This document shows, one piece after another, positions 18,313-28,067 of a stretch of DNA of 38,803 nucleotides. Numbering within the stretch: the stretch's first letter is position 1; each line of letters opens with the position of its first letter. The position numbers and the translations under genes are program-made. Under the pieces are notes generated by a model. The model saw only the letters and a program-made list of their open reading frames with translations. It was not told the origin of the DNA and ran no database searches. The DNA lies in contig PKUM01000324.1 of assembly GCA_002868855.1 (NCBI GenBank), positions 1-38,803 on the forward strand, given 5' to 3'. Source of the stretch: Chromatiales bacterium (GTDB lineage: Bacteria; Pseudomonadota; Gammaproteobacteria; Steroidobacterales; BM003).

Positions 18313-19680
18313 ATGAGCAAGATTAAAGTTTTTCTGAGTCACAAACACGAATTCAGGGAATCAGCCAAGCGTCTGCAATGGTCTTTAGGAAGACTAGCGC
18401 CCGACCGGTTCGATTTCTTCGCGTCCTCCTCGGACATCAAACCTGGTGACAATTGGCGCGAACGAGTGGAGCGTGAATTGGAAAAAGCGGATTGGCTAAT
18501 CGCTTTGACCACACAATGCGGGGACAAATCTAAGGAATGGATCGGGCATGAAATTTCAACGTTTTCTGCAAACATTCGGACAGATTTGAAGGACGAGTCA
18601 GTAACACCTACGGAGAGGCGATGCATCATCATTCACGACGAAGGGGAGCGTCTACATGTCCATGATAATCTCCAGCAGTTTCCGGCCACAAAAGATGGAT
18701 GCCAGGACTTTCTTCGCCATCTTCTTTCCTCGGACAGAGGATGCTACGGGTTCAACCCCTACGTCGGTAACGACATCTCGGAGCTCAAAAAGGAGGCGGC
18801 AAGGCTGTGGAATATCCTAGCTGCGAGTCCGCCCCCGTACGTGTTGCTACCTCGGGGAAGTTTCTTTTTGACGCCCGAGAACGAGAAGAGGCTCGATGAC
18901 GACGTAATTGATGACGCCATAAGCGTGACGCTAAATCGAATGGCTGCGGCTATGCACAACATCAACTTGCGTGAGGAGTCCAACCGGTGGGAAGGCACGT
19001 TCGGCGATCTGCGGAATTTCATGAGTGAGAACCAGAGAATCTGGATACCTCTGATGGCGTTTCTGCTTCGAAAAGTTCTACGTCAAAAGAAAATTCAGAA
19101 AGCATTCATTCTCTATCCGGATTACAGTGGAACCAATTTCTATAACCCAGTAATTGGCGAGTTGTATGTCTATCCTTCGGGAGACATGTTGTTCGAGCTT
19201 GTATATTTTCCAGTGGAGACGGCATTCGGTACTCGGCATTTAAGCCAGAGAGACCAGCTGTTTCATCTCATTGTCCTTAGCATACGCTCCCAGTGGCGCC
19301 TGATAGATCGGTACACAGAAGAGGTTACGAATCTCGCGGCGAAAGAGCGAAGTCGACTGGTGGATTTGACTGACGAAGATAAAAGTAAGTGGGTTGATCT
19401 AAAAAAACGAATCCGGATCGATGTGATGAAGATTCACAGTGAATCTGCAGCTCGCGGAATTGTGAATCCGGAGAAAATACTGAGCATGTTTAGCGAACCT
19501 GAAAGAGAGGCGGTTGAAGACGAGTTCCACGCTTGGATGAAGGTGATAGGGCAAATAGAGGAAGATGAGGAAAACATCCAGGCAGCAAAGCTTGAAAGAA
19601 ATCTAGAGGAGGCGGCACGAATCGTTACGGGATTACTTAAGAAGTATGCCGCGCTGTTGGCTTCCTCGAAGATTTGGTAG
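18313..19680 (+). CDS. TIR-like domain protein with unrecognised C-terminal region
   Basis: MSKIKVFLSHKHEFRESAKRLQWSLGRLAPDRFDFFASSSDIKPGDNWRERVERELEKADWLIALTTQ...EWIGHEISTF: TIR betaA, BB-loop-like and Glu-containing region. Confidence 0.85.
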   Translation: MSKIKVFLSHKHEFRESAKRLQWSLGRLAPDRFDFFASSSDIKPGDNWRERVERELEKADWLIALTTQCGDKSKEWIGHEISTFSANIRTDLKDESVTPTERRCIIIHDEGERLHVHDNLQQFPATKDGCQDFLRHLLSSDRGCYGFNPYVGNDISELKKEAARLWNILAASPPPYVLLPRGSFFLTPENEKRLDDDVIDDAISVTLNRMAAAMHNINLREESNRWEGTFGDLRNFMSENQRIWIPLMAFLLRKVLRQKKIQKAFILYPDYSGTNFYNPVIGELYVYPSGDMLFELVYFPVETAFGTRHLSQRDQLFHLIVLSIRSQWRLIDRYTEEVTNLAAKERSRLVDLTDEDKSKWVDLKKRIRIDVMKIHSESAARGIVNPEKILSMFSEPEREAVEDEFHAWMKVIGQIEEDEENIQAAKLERNLEEAARIVTGLLKKYAALLASSKIW

Positions 19681-19734
19681 GACCAGTGCGATGTGGCCGT
19701 TGTCCCTCCTATTTATTCATCTGGGTTGATTCTG

Positions 19735-20726
19735 TGGACTTCCCCCCGTATTGATGACACTTCCGGACCATGATCCGAGCATAGGAGGAAGTGATATGAG
19801 CAGTCAATGATACAGTCCCGGGTTCAAAGACGAAGCCGTTCGCCAGATCGTCGATCGGGGATATTCCGTTGCCGATGTATCCGAACGATTGGGTGTCTCC
19901 GCACACAGCTTGTACAAGTTGGTGAAGGCCGTAAAACCAGACAAGTCGGAAGAACAGGCTGCAGCCCTGATCGAAGCCTGTAGCGAAGTCTTAAAGCTTC
20001 GCGCACAGTTGAAGCGTACCGAAGAGGAGCGCGATATCCTAAAAAGGCCGCCAGGTACTTTGCTCAGGAACCCGAGTAAAGTACCGATTCATCAACGATC
20101 AGCGTGGCCAGTACAAGACGATAACGTTGTGCCGAGTACTCGGCGTTTCCCGCAGCGGCTTCTGTCAGTGGTTGAGCAAACTGCTCTTGGACCGCGCGAT
20201 TGAAGATCAACGGTTGCTTGGGTTAATCCGAGCGTCATACACAGCCAGTGGTGGCGTTTACGGCGCGCCGCGCATCTTCCTTGATCTGCGAGAGACGGGT
20301 GAGACCTGTGGCAGGAACCGGGTGGCTCGGATCATGAGGGTCAACAAAATTCAGGCTTTGCGCGGCTACAAGGCGCCCCGCCACATCGTCGGCCGGCCGT
20401 CTATCATCGCTCCCTATCGTCTGCAGCGCGAATTCACCGTCGACTGTCCTGATTAAGCCTGGGTGACTGACATCACCTACATCCGAACCTGGCAGGGCTG
20501 GCTGTATCTCGCCGTCGTCGAGTCTTTCTTTAGTAGCTTGAAGAAAGAGCGGATCAAAAAACGTATCTATAAACGCGAGATCTAGCCCGAGCTGATATCT
20601 TCGATTACATTGAAGTGTTCTAAAAACGACAACGCCGGCACAGTCGTTTTGGCGGTGTCAGCCCTGAGGTGTTTGAGCAAGCCTCATTTTGAGAGCTCGG
20701 GGTGTCGTCAGATCGGGGGAAGTCCA
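19735..20726 (+). mobile_element. IS3-family insertion sequence, degenerate and internally deleted
   Basis: orfA MSSQ*YSPGFKDEAVRQIVDRGYSVADVSERLGVSAHSLYKLVKAVKP; orfB LCRVLGVSRSGFCQWLSK...YGAPRIFLDLRETGE...VDCPD*AWVTDITYIRTWQGWLYLAVV joined directly to ESFFSSLKKERIKKRIYKREI. Ends TGGACTTCCCCC and GGGGGAAGTCCA are inverted repeats. Confidence 0.85.
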
Positions 20727-20729
20727 CTC

Positions 20730-20828
20730 ATGGCCGATGGCGCCTACGATCGTGTGTCTAAGACGCGATAAAGGAATACACCCCGCACCACAGCCGTCCT
20801 CTAATCAGAATAATAATTCCGCCAGGAG
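20730..20828 (+). pseudogene. IS5-family transposase fragment
   Basis: MADGAYDRVS...PLIRIIIPPGG corresponds to MADGAYDRASVYNAIAENAPRKSHSPTRIVIPPGR of the IS5-like copy at 6479-7075. Confidence 0.65.
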
Positions 20829-21022
20829 GGTTAGTCCCGATGTTCCGCAAGCCTAAACGCTAGGTAAATGTCCCGATTGACAATCGGTACCTGTCCATTA
20901 GTAGACTGTAACAAAGACTAGCGCGGGTCCGCGCGACCGGACCCCGGGTGGCACCACGAAAACCAATAATCGCGCCATCGCCATAGTCCCGACGGCGCCC
21001 CGGTTATGAAGGAGTTGGTTCG

Positions 21023-23074
21023 ATGACCAGGAAACGTCGTATACGCAATTCCACCGCATTACCTGGCATTTCCCGCCGGGGATTCCTCAAGGCCGCCGGC
21101 GCCGCCAGCGCCTTCTACTGGCTCGGGCCGAAGCTGATCGTCGGGGACCGGGTCTACGCCCAGATACCCGGCGGCACCCTGCCGCCGGACGAGGTCGCCA
21201 AATATGCGTTGCCCCTCGTCAAGCCGCCGGCGATGCCGCCGAGCGCGGGCAGCAACAAGAACAAGGACAAGTACCGGATCGCCATGCGTCAGTTCACGCA
21301 GCGGATCCTGTCGCCGCCGCATCCCGAGACGGTAGTCTGGAGCTACGGCTCGGTGGACTACCCCGGCACGGTCGCGCAGGGCGGCACGTTCAACTACCCG
21401 GCCTTCACCATCGAGGCGACATGGAACAAGACGACCCAGGTGCAATGGCGCAACGAGTTGGTCGATCAACAGGGCAACTTCCTGCCGCATCTCCTGCCGG
21501 TCGACCCAACCCTGCACTGGGCCAATCCGCCGGGCGGAACGGCGCGGCGCGACACGCGCCCAACCTTCACCTCGACCCCGGGCCCCTACTTCGGCCCGGT
21601 CCCGATGGTGACCCACGTGCACGGCGCCCACGCGGCGGAGCAGAGCGACGGCTACGCCGAGGCCTGGTACCTGCCGGACGCCGCAAACATTCCTGCGGGC
21701 TATGCGACGACCGGCACTTTCTACGACTACTTCAATACCAAGTATGCGGAGGGCTGGACGCCGGGCATGGCTAGCTTCAAGTATCCCAACGACCAGCGGG
21801 CAACGACCCTCTGGTACCACGACCACACGCTGGGAATGACCAGGCTGAACGTCTACGCCGGCCCGGCCGGCTTTTACCTGATCCGTGGCGGGGCGGACGA
21901 CGATGTGACCGACAAGCGTAACGGCACCGCAGCCATCCTGCCCGGCCCCGCGCCGGGCGTGGGCGACGACCCATTCGGGGAATACACCGAGATTCCCATT
22001 GTCGTTCAGGACCGTTCCTTCAACGCCGACGGATCGCTTTTTTATCCGGACACCCGTGCCTTCTTCGACGAGTACGCCGGACCCTATATTCCGTTTACGC
22101 CGATCTCCCCGATCTGGAATCCGGAGGTCTTCGGCAACATGATGGTGGTCAACGGCTTCACCTGGCCCTACCTCGACGTGGAGCCGCGCCGCTATCGCTT
22201 CCGGCTTTTGAACGGCTGTAATTCCCGTTTCCTGATCCTCCGGTTCGACCACCCGGGCGTCCAGGTCTGGCAGATCGGGGCAGACGGTGGCTTTTTGCCC
22301 GCGCCGGTCCAGCTGAATAACGGCAGCGGCGCGTCTCTGCTGATGGCGCCCGCCGAACGGGCGGACGTCATCGTTGATTTCGGCGATGCCGCCGGCACGA
22401 CCTTCCGGCTGCTCAACCTGGGTCCGGACGAGCCTTTCGGCGGCGGCACCGCCGGTGTCGACTTCGATCCGTCAGATCCGGATTCGACCGGTCAGGTGAT
22501 GGAGTTCCGGGTTAGCGCCGTGTCTGTCGAACACGATTCGACCACCCCGCCAGAGTTTCTGCAGCTGCCGGCGATCACGCCGCTGGGCTCCGCGGACGCG
22601 CATCGGGACCTCAGCCTCAACGAGGAAGTCTACGACGACGGCCAAGGCTTCGAAGGGCCGAGCGCGGCCCTGCTGGGCACGGTTATCGAGAACGGCGAGG
22701 ACGAGGGCCAGCCGCTACTGTGGAGCGATCTGATCACGGAGAATCCCGCACTGGGTGCGACCGAGGAATGGGATATCTACAACTTCACCGAGGACGCCCA
22801 TCCGATCCACATCCACCAGGTGCAGTTCCAGGTAGTAGGTCGCGAGGCGGAGGGTGGCGGCACCAGCGTGGCCGGCAGCAACGAACCGCTGGACTGGGAG
22901 ACGGGCTTCAAGGACACCGTGATCGCGTATCCGGACGAAGTCACCCGGGTGAAGATGCGGTTCGACAAGGAGGGGTTCTACGTGTGGCACTGCCATATCG
23001 TCGAGCACGAGGACAACGAGATGATGCGGCCAATGCACGTCGGGCCGATCCCGCCCGATGCCCCGGCGGGGTAG
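21023..23074 (+). CDS. Multicopper oxidase (bilirubin oxidase/CotA-like), Tat signal
   Basis: SRRGFLKAAGAASAFYWLGP Tat-like leader; HVHGAH, WYHDHTLG, HPIHIHQVQF, WHCHIVEHEDNEMM copper-binding motifs. Confidence 0.95.
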   Translation: MTRKRRIRNSTALPGISRRGFLKAAGAASAFYWLGPKLIVGDRVYAQIPGGTLPPDEVAKYALPLVKPPAMPPSAGSNKNKDKYRIAMRQFTQRILSPPHPETVVWSYGSVDYPGTVAQGGTFNYPAFTIEATWNKTTQVQWRNELVDQQGNFLPHLLPVDPTLHWANPPGGTARRDTRPTFTSTPGPYFGPVPMVTHVHGAHAAEQSDGYAEAWYLPDAANIPAGYATTGTFYDYFNTKYAEGWTPGMASFKYPNDQRATTLWYHDHTLGMTRLNVYAGPAGFYLIRGGADDDVTDKRNGTAAILPGPAPGVGDDPFGEYTEIPIVVQDRSFNADGSLFYPDTRAFFDEYAGPYIPFTPISPIWNPEVFGNMMVVNGFTWPYLDVEPRRYRFRLLNGCNSRFLILRFDHPGVQVWQIGADGGFLPAPVQLNNGSGASLLMAPAERADVIVDFGDAAGTTFRLLNLGPDEPFGGGTAGVDFDPSDPDSTGQVMEFRVSAVSVEHDSTTPPEFLQLPAITPLGSADAHRDLSLNEEVYDDGQGFEGPSAALLGTVIENGEDEGQPLLWSDLITENPALGATEEWDIYNFTEDAHPIHIHQVQFQVVGREAEGGGTSVAGSNEPLDWETGFKDTVIAYPDEVTRVKMRFDKEGFYVWHCHIVEHEDNEMMRPMHVGPIPPDAPAG

Positions 23075-23541
23075 CCGGGCGGCAGCGCGCGGTCAAAGGA
23101 GGAATCGTCATCTGACGCGGTAGCAACCGATTTCTATATGCCCCGCGGACGCGGGCTTTTGGGGACGTTCGTTTGGCCCGCTGCCGGTAGCAGCCATCTC
23201 ATTTGATGCCTGTATTCGGGGCATCTCCTGCTGCGTGTCTTGGTCGACAGGGGGTTGACTGGCATCCAAAACTGACCCGGGTGTAACACTTTTCCCCGCT
23301 TCAGAATGGCGGGAGATAATACGGAATTGGCACGCCGGGGCATTACCGTCTGTGCCCGCACCGTCGCCAGGTGCATGCGGCACCCCTGTGATGGAACGCC
23401 CTCCCCGGGTTGGCGACAATTCCTGGCCCAGCATAGCCAGGAAAACTGCGCCTGCAACCTGTTTACGTTTCAGTTTCTGGGGAATACAAGGGGTCTGTAT
23501 ACCGACCAACGCGCCGAGAGCCAACGCCATCGCAGGACCGC

Positions 23542-24246
23542 GGTGAATAGAAAACTTTGTCCAACAGCGTCGAGGCCTTCACACCCGAAGGCGAAAGTGC
23601 TGGGTTCGTTTTCCAGACCGCCAGCCCGTTCGACACCCCTCGCCTGATGGATGAACTGATCGACTGGACTAATATCGCGTTGCGCGACAAGACGCTTCAC
23701 TCCTTACTCGTCATCGCTATTTTCACTGCAGTTTTCCTGGAGATACATCCCTTTCAGGACGGCAATGGTCGATTGTCACGTCTATTAACTACATTGCTGT
23801 TTTTGAAGTCCGGCTACAGTTCTGTGCCGTACAGCTCGCTGGAAAGCGTGATCGAAGCGAACAAGAGAAGTTACTATCTGGCCCTGCGCCAGACGCAAGG
23901 CACCATACGAACCGATGCTCTGGACTGGCAGCCCTGGATCACGTTTTTTCTGAAAGCGCTCAGCGAACAAAAGACCAAACTGAAGAGCAGAATTAAACGC
24001 GACCGGATCATCCTGGGCGACCTGCCCAAGCTCTCCGTGCAAATCCGGGAGATCGCCCGCGAACACGGCCGAGTGACCGACAACGATGCAGTAAGGGCTA
24101 CCGGAGTCAGCCGCAACACGATCAAAGACCATAAAAAAGCCTGCACAAAAATGGTCATATCGAACGTCATGGTGCAGGACGCGGCACCTGGTATTCGCTC
24201 GCATAACTTGCAGCTACCGATAACAACAGAAACGGATAGACACTGA
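23542..24246 (+). pseudogene. Fic-domain protein, N-terminally truncated
   Basis: HPFQDGNGRLSR Fic motif intact; N-terminal inhibitory/adaptor domain missing. Upstream frame reads GE*KTLSNSVEAFTPEGE with TAG at 23548-23550. Confidence 0.75.
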
Positions 24247-24312
24247 TTTACGATTTGTTAATTGACCTGAACGGGGTGGCGCCAGAGAAGATCCCGGATC
24301 TGATCCCGGGCG

Positions 24313-24753
24313 CTATTTCGGGAGTATCTCCCGAATCATATCGACGTAGTCGTAACTTTCGAGCCTTGCGCTGCCGCCACACACACTGACGTCATCGGAC
24401 TCGCGACTGACGAAGAGAATATAGACCCGTCCCAGTTCCAACGGGAGACCGCAACCGGCATCTGGATTGTAAGTGTGAACTTCGATCGTGCCTCGTTTCG
24501 TGCCCTTGAGACTTTCTTCGATCTTGAGCTTTGCGAAGGCGGTATCCGGATTTGCCTCGACGTAGCGTGCCTCGATCAGAGTCGCCACCACGATATTTTC
24601 GGCGAGTTCGATCTTCTCCACAATGCTCAAATCCCTGCAGGTACACGCGAAAGATTGGGGTGCGATGGCGAAGAACAAAATCATCGCCGCGGCCAACAAC
24701 ACTCGTTGCCGCGTTTCAAACAGCGATTTCATTTCCCTTTTTGTCGATTTCAT
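24313..24753 (-). CDS. Secreted protein, possible NTR/TIMP-like fold
   Basis: Signal peptide ending SFACTC; ENIVVATLIEARYVEANPDTAFAKLKIEESLKGTKRGTIEVHTYNPDAGCGLPLELGRVYILF, a Cys-containing beta-rich pattern. Confidence 0.65.
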   Translation of the reverse strand: MKSTKREMKSLFETRQRVLLAAAMILFFAIAPQSFACTCRDLSIVEKIELAENIVVATLIEARYVEANPDTAFAKLKIEESLKGTKRGTIEVHTYNPDAGCGLPLELGRVYILFVSRESDDVSVCGGSARLESYDYVDMIREILPK

Positions 24754-25066
24754 AAGAACTCTCCTCGCTGAATTGGATCAGTGTACTTACTCGCATCCCC
24801 TAATGTTTCGCCTGAACGAGAGTCGTTTTATTTATTGCGTCAATCAACAGGGCTTGTCATTCAGACGCGACTCATTTCCACGACGCTCCCCTCCTCGCCC
24901 GCACTTCCTGCTTGGTCGGGCGCCCGCGGCGGCGCCGCTGAGAATCCCCTGCTGCAGGATCGGTCACGCTAATCGTGAACTGCGCCAGCCACTCATGGAC
25001 TGCCGGGCGGGGCCACAACCGGTTGCGACACCCCGGCGGCTAAATACGCGGCGGCAACGGGCTGCG

Positions 25067-25225
25067 ACCTTGGTGCATGGCTCCGCATTTCTATGCAGCG
25101 TTACCTGCAAATCCTCGAGATGGAGACCGCAATGCCCCGGTTTTACCCTCAACGGCACCAGCTCGAACACACTCGGAAGCAGTATCCAGTCCGGAACTGG
25201 AACAAGAGAACTCAGGCGCGGCGCC
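25067..25225 (+). pseudogene. IS5-family 5' end remnant
   Basis: ACCTTGGTGCATGGCTCCG left repeat followed by MPRFYPQRHQLEHTRKQYPVRNWN, matching MPQIYPQRNQLRHTRKRYRVRNWN at about 6344. Confidence 0.75.
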
Positions 25226-25294
25226 GGAGCCGGTACGCGGTTGTTGGTGCTTGCCATAGCCATGCCATTGCACCAACCTACGGGTGACAAGAAG

Positions 25295-26128
25295 ATGCAT
25301 ACGTTGGACCAAAGCCTGGAATTACACGTCACCGTCGAGGCCAACGGCAGCGATGCCGTGGATTTGTTGCACGAGGCAGCGGGGCTGAGCAAGCAGGCAA
25401 TCAAGTCGGCGATGACCAACGGCGCCGTCTGGCTGACCCGGAAAACCAGTACCCAACGGTTACGGCGCGCCAAACGCATATTGCAGGTTGGCGACCAGCT
25501 ACACCTCTATTACGACCCGAAGGTTCAGGCTGAACTACCGCCCAAACCCACGCTGGTAGCCGATGTCGGTGGCTATTCCGTCTGGCGCAAACCTTACGGT
25601 ATGCGATCGCAGGGCTCCAAATGGGGCGATCACTGCACGATCATGCGCTGGGCGGAACAGCATCTGCAGCCGCAACGCCCGTCCTTTACGGTCCATCGGC
25701 TCGACCGGGCGGCCAACGGCCTGATCCTGGTTGCCCACTCGAAAGCATGCGCCGCTGCGTTGGCCAAACTGTTCCGTGACCGGCAGATCGACAAGCGATA
25801 TCGCGCAGTCGTGCGCGGCGATTTCAGCAGTCAGCCAGCGCCCCTGCGAATCGAGTCACCGATCGACGGCAAAACTGCACTTAGCGAGGTGAGGTTCCTG
25901 AGTCTGAACAGCGATACGCAACGTTCGCTCGTGGAGGTAAAAATAGAGACCGGTCGCAAGCATCAGATTCGCCGGCATTTGGCAGACGCCGGCTTTGCTA
26001 TTGCGGGTGACAGGCTCTACGGGAACGGTGAGCAGGATGGTTGTGACCTGCAGCTAAGCGCTTTTCGACTGGCGTTTGAGTGCCCGGTGAACCATGGGCC
26101 CGTGGTTTACACGTTGCCCACGGAATAG
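25295..26128 (+). CDS. RluA-family RNA pseudouridine synthase
   Basis: S4-like N-terminus, then FTVHRLDRAANGLILVAHSKACAAALAKLFRDRQIDKRYRAVVRG and VEVKIETGRKHQIRRHLADAGFAIAGDRLYG. Confidence 0.92.
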   Translation: MHTLDQSLELHVTVEANGSDAVDLLHEAAGLSKQAIKSAMTNGAVWLTRKTSTQRLRRAKRILQVGDQLHLYYDPKVQAELPPKPTLVADVGGYSVWRKPYGMRSQGSKWGDHCTIMRWAEQHLQPQRPSFTVHRLDRAANGLILVAHSKACAAALAKLFRDRQIDKRYRAVVRGDFSSQPAPLRIESPIDGKTALSEVRFLSLNSDTQRSLVEVKIETGRKHQIRRHLADAGFAIAGDRLYGNGEQDGCDLQLSAFRLAFECPVNHGPVVYTLPTE

Positions 26129-26623
26129 CTGCTGCGGTCTCGCACGGAAGGATTGTCGCCGGCATTCGTGGTGTGGATATCGCCCGCTTTCGGGACGAAC
26201 GATCACGAAAAGTCTTTTCAGCTTCAGCAAGAAAGGACGCGTTGCTGCCTGGCCATGTATTCGAAGTTACCCGCAAGGAATCGGGAATCCAGATATACAA
26301 CCCGGGGCGTGATGTCAATGAGCGCAATGATGCATTGGGCATCGAATACATACTTCTGGGCCAACTGGCCGGACACTGTGAGTTTCTGGAGTAGCCCGTG
26401 CTCGCCTCCAGCGGAAAGTGCGCTACAGTAGTGCTGCTTGCCTTGCACATGGTTTTGTAGATGTGGCGATAAGGACAGGTTTTTGTGAAAGCGCACTTAA
26501 TTCGAGACCGGGTTTAATCAATTCTCCCCGGAACAGCCTTGGCTCGAAATTGCATCATATTAGCTGCCGCGAATAGCAATAATCTGCGCGACCTGAAGAA
26601 GAACCGCCGATGAGGGATAATAA

Positions 26624-27370
26624 GTGCTCCTACGCCGACTGACAGAGCACCTGAAACAACAAAACTGGACCGCGGTAGGGCTTGATTTCCTGATCGTTGT
26701 ACTCGGTGTATTCATGGGTATACAGGTCCAGGCCTGGTACGAGAGCCAGCGGGAGCAGCAACTTGTTAGGAACTACCTGCACCGGCTGAACGAGGATTTC
26801 TCGCTGTCGATTGCCGGTACCGAACGGACCAAGACATTCATCACCTCGAACCTGGACAACCTGGGCATTGTATTGAGCAGCCTGCGTGACTGCGCTGTCG
26901 CCGATGGGCAAAAAGACCGGTTCGCCAACGGCTTGTTTCACATGGGCAAGCTGATTCCGGCTCAATTCGTCGACGGTACGCTCGAGGAACTGCGCGCGTC
27001 GGGACGCCTGCTCCTGGTGCAAAACGACGACCTGCGCACAGCGATTAATGAGACGGTGCGCGAGCATGAATACCAGGCGAGAGTGTGGCCGGCGCTGCAA
27101 CGACGGGCAGCGTCCAGTCGCGCCTATATCACCGATAGTTTTATCTTCTGGATGAACCGCCCGGTCAATGGGTTTAGCAACGCTACCTGGAGTGAGCTGG
27201 AAATTGACCTCATGGAAGCGTGCAAGGACAAAACCTTACTGTCGAGGCTCTCAGACCTGCACCGGGTCAGCTCTACCAGTATCGACTGGCTGGACAGGAA
27301 TCTGAACAATTTCACGAACGTAAAGAAGTTGCTCGATATGGAACTGGAGAATCACAGCCAGGCTCAATAG
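26624..27370 (+). CDS. Uncharacterised membrane-anchored protein
   Basis: 248 aa; WTAVGLDFLIVVLGVFMGIQVQAW N-terminal TM, soluble C-terminal part; pattern similar to small DUF6090-like proteins. Confidence 0.7.
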   Translation: MLLRRLTEHLKQQNWTAVGLDFLIVVLGVFMGIQVQAWYESQREQQLVRNYLHRLNEDFSLSIAGTERTKTFITSNLDNLGIVLSSLRDCAVADGQKDRFANGLFHMGKLIPAQFVDGTLEELRASGRLLLVQNDDLRTAINETVREHEYQARVWPALQRRAASSRAYITDSFIFWMNRPVNGFSNATWSELEIDLMEACKDKTLLSRLSDLHRVSSTSIDWLDRNLNNFTNVKKLLDMELENHSQAQ

Positions 27371-27740
27371 ATTTGGCGGCAGTGTGAACCCTCCCGTAGT
27401 TCGGTAATTCAGGAATCAGGAAAAAACCGCTTGCCCAAAGTAAGCCAGGCAATCCAGCAAACACGAGCCGGAGCAGAATCACACCAGATACGGTTGCCAA
27501 ATGGCTCGAGGGGCTGCGGTAGGCGATGAAAATAACCGTTCTGTCGTGGAAAGGCTGAGCTCCCGGCCGGGACATCGGCTACGGAGAATTTGTGGCGGCG
27601 GATCAGGCGATCAGACACTGATTTGGCAGGCGCTGAACAGCATCGCCATTGAGTCCCCCTGAACGATAGCGGCCACCGTTTGCGCACGGTTAACCCGCCA
27701 CGGCGACGAACGTTCAGGATTCAAGACTGGAAACAAGATA

Positions 27741-27776
27741 AAGGCCGCTTTCTGCAAAAGGAAGCGGCCTTCTCTA
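27741..27776. terminator. Rho-independent-like hairpin
   Basis: AAGGCCGCTT-TCTGCAAAAGG-AAGCGGCCTT perfect 10 bp stem followed by a T/C-rich tail. Confidence 0.7.
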
Positions 27777-27877
27777 TTGATACTCGGGAAAGATCTCAAC
27801 CAGAGCTGCTGCGCTGAAGAATTCTTTCACACCCCGGGACAGCTGCGCCAGACGCAATTGCCCGACGATCCTGCAGG

Positions 27878-28048
27878 TCAGTTGATCATTCCGACTACCG
27901 AACCAACGCTAGCGCCGATTGCGGCGCCTTTGCCGGTATCACCAGCCAACGCGCCTATGCCAGCGCCAACCGCGACACCTTTGGTAATCGCGCAACCGAC
28001 CAGACCGGCCAGCAACAAACCGAGAAAAATCTTTGTAATACGATTCAT
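27878..28048 (-). CDS. Small glycine-zipper lipoprotein
   Basis: MNRITKIFLGLLLAGLVGCAITKGVAVGAGIGALAGDTGKGAAIGASVGSVVGMIN*; lipobox LVGC and Gly-zipper repeats. Confidence 0.75.
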   Translation of the reverse strand: MNRITKIFLGLLLAGLVGCAITKGVAVGAGIGALAGDTGKGAAIGASVGSVVGMIN

Positions 28049-28067
28049 TTTAGCCACCTGCCTGTGA

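Noticed and set aside
21059-22252. 397 aa minus-strand ORF
   Set aside because: Antisense to the multicopper oxidase with its clear copper motifs; His/Arg/Val-rich shadow translation.
24623-25294. Upstream 5' extension of the RluA ORF (501 aa version)
   Set aside because: Runs antisense through the secreted-protein gene and through an IS5 remnant; the conserved protein starts at about 25295.
26080-26394. 104 aa plus-strand ORF after the pseudouridine synthase
   Set aside because: Some protein-like character, but no recognisable family and it overlaps the RluA end; left uncalled.
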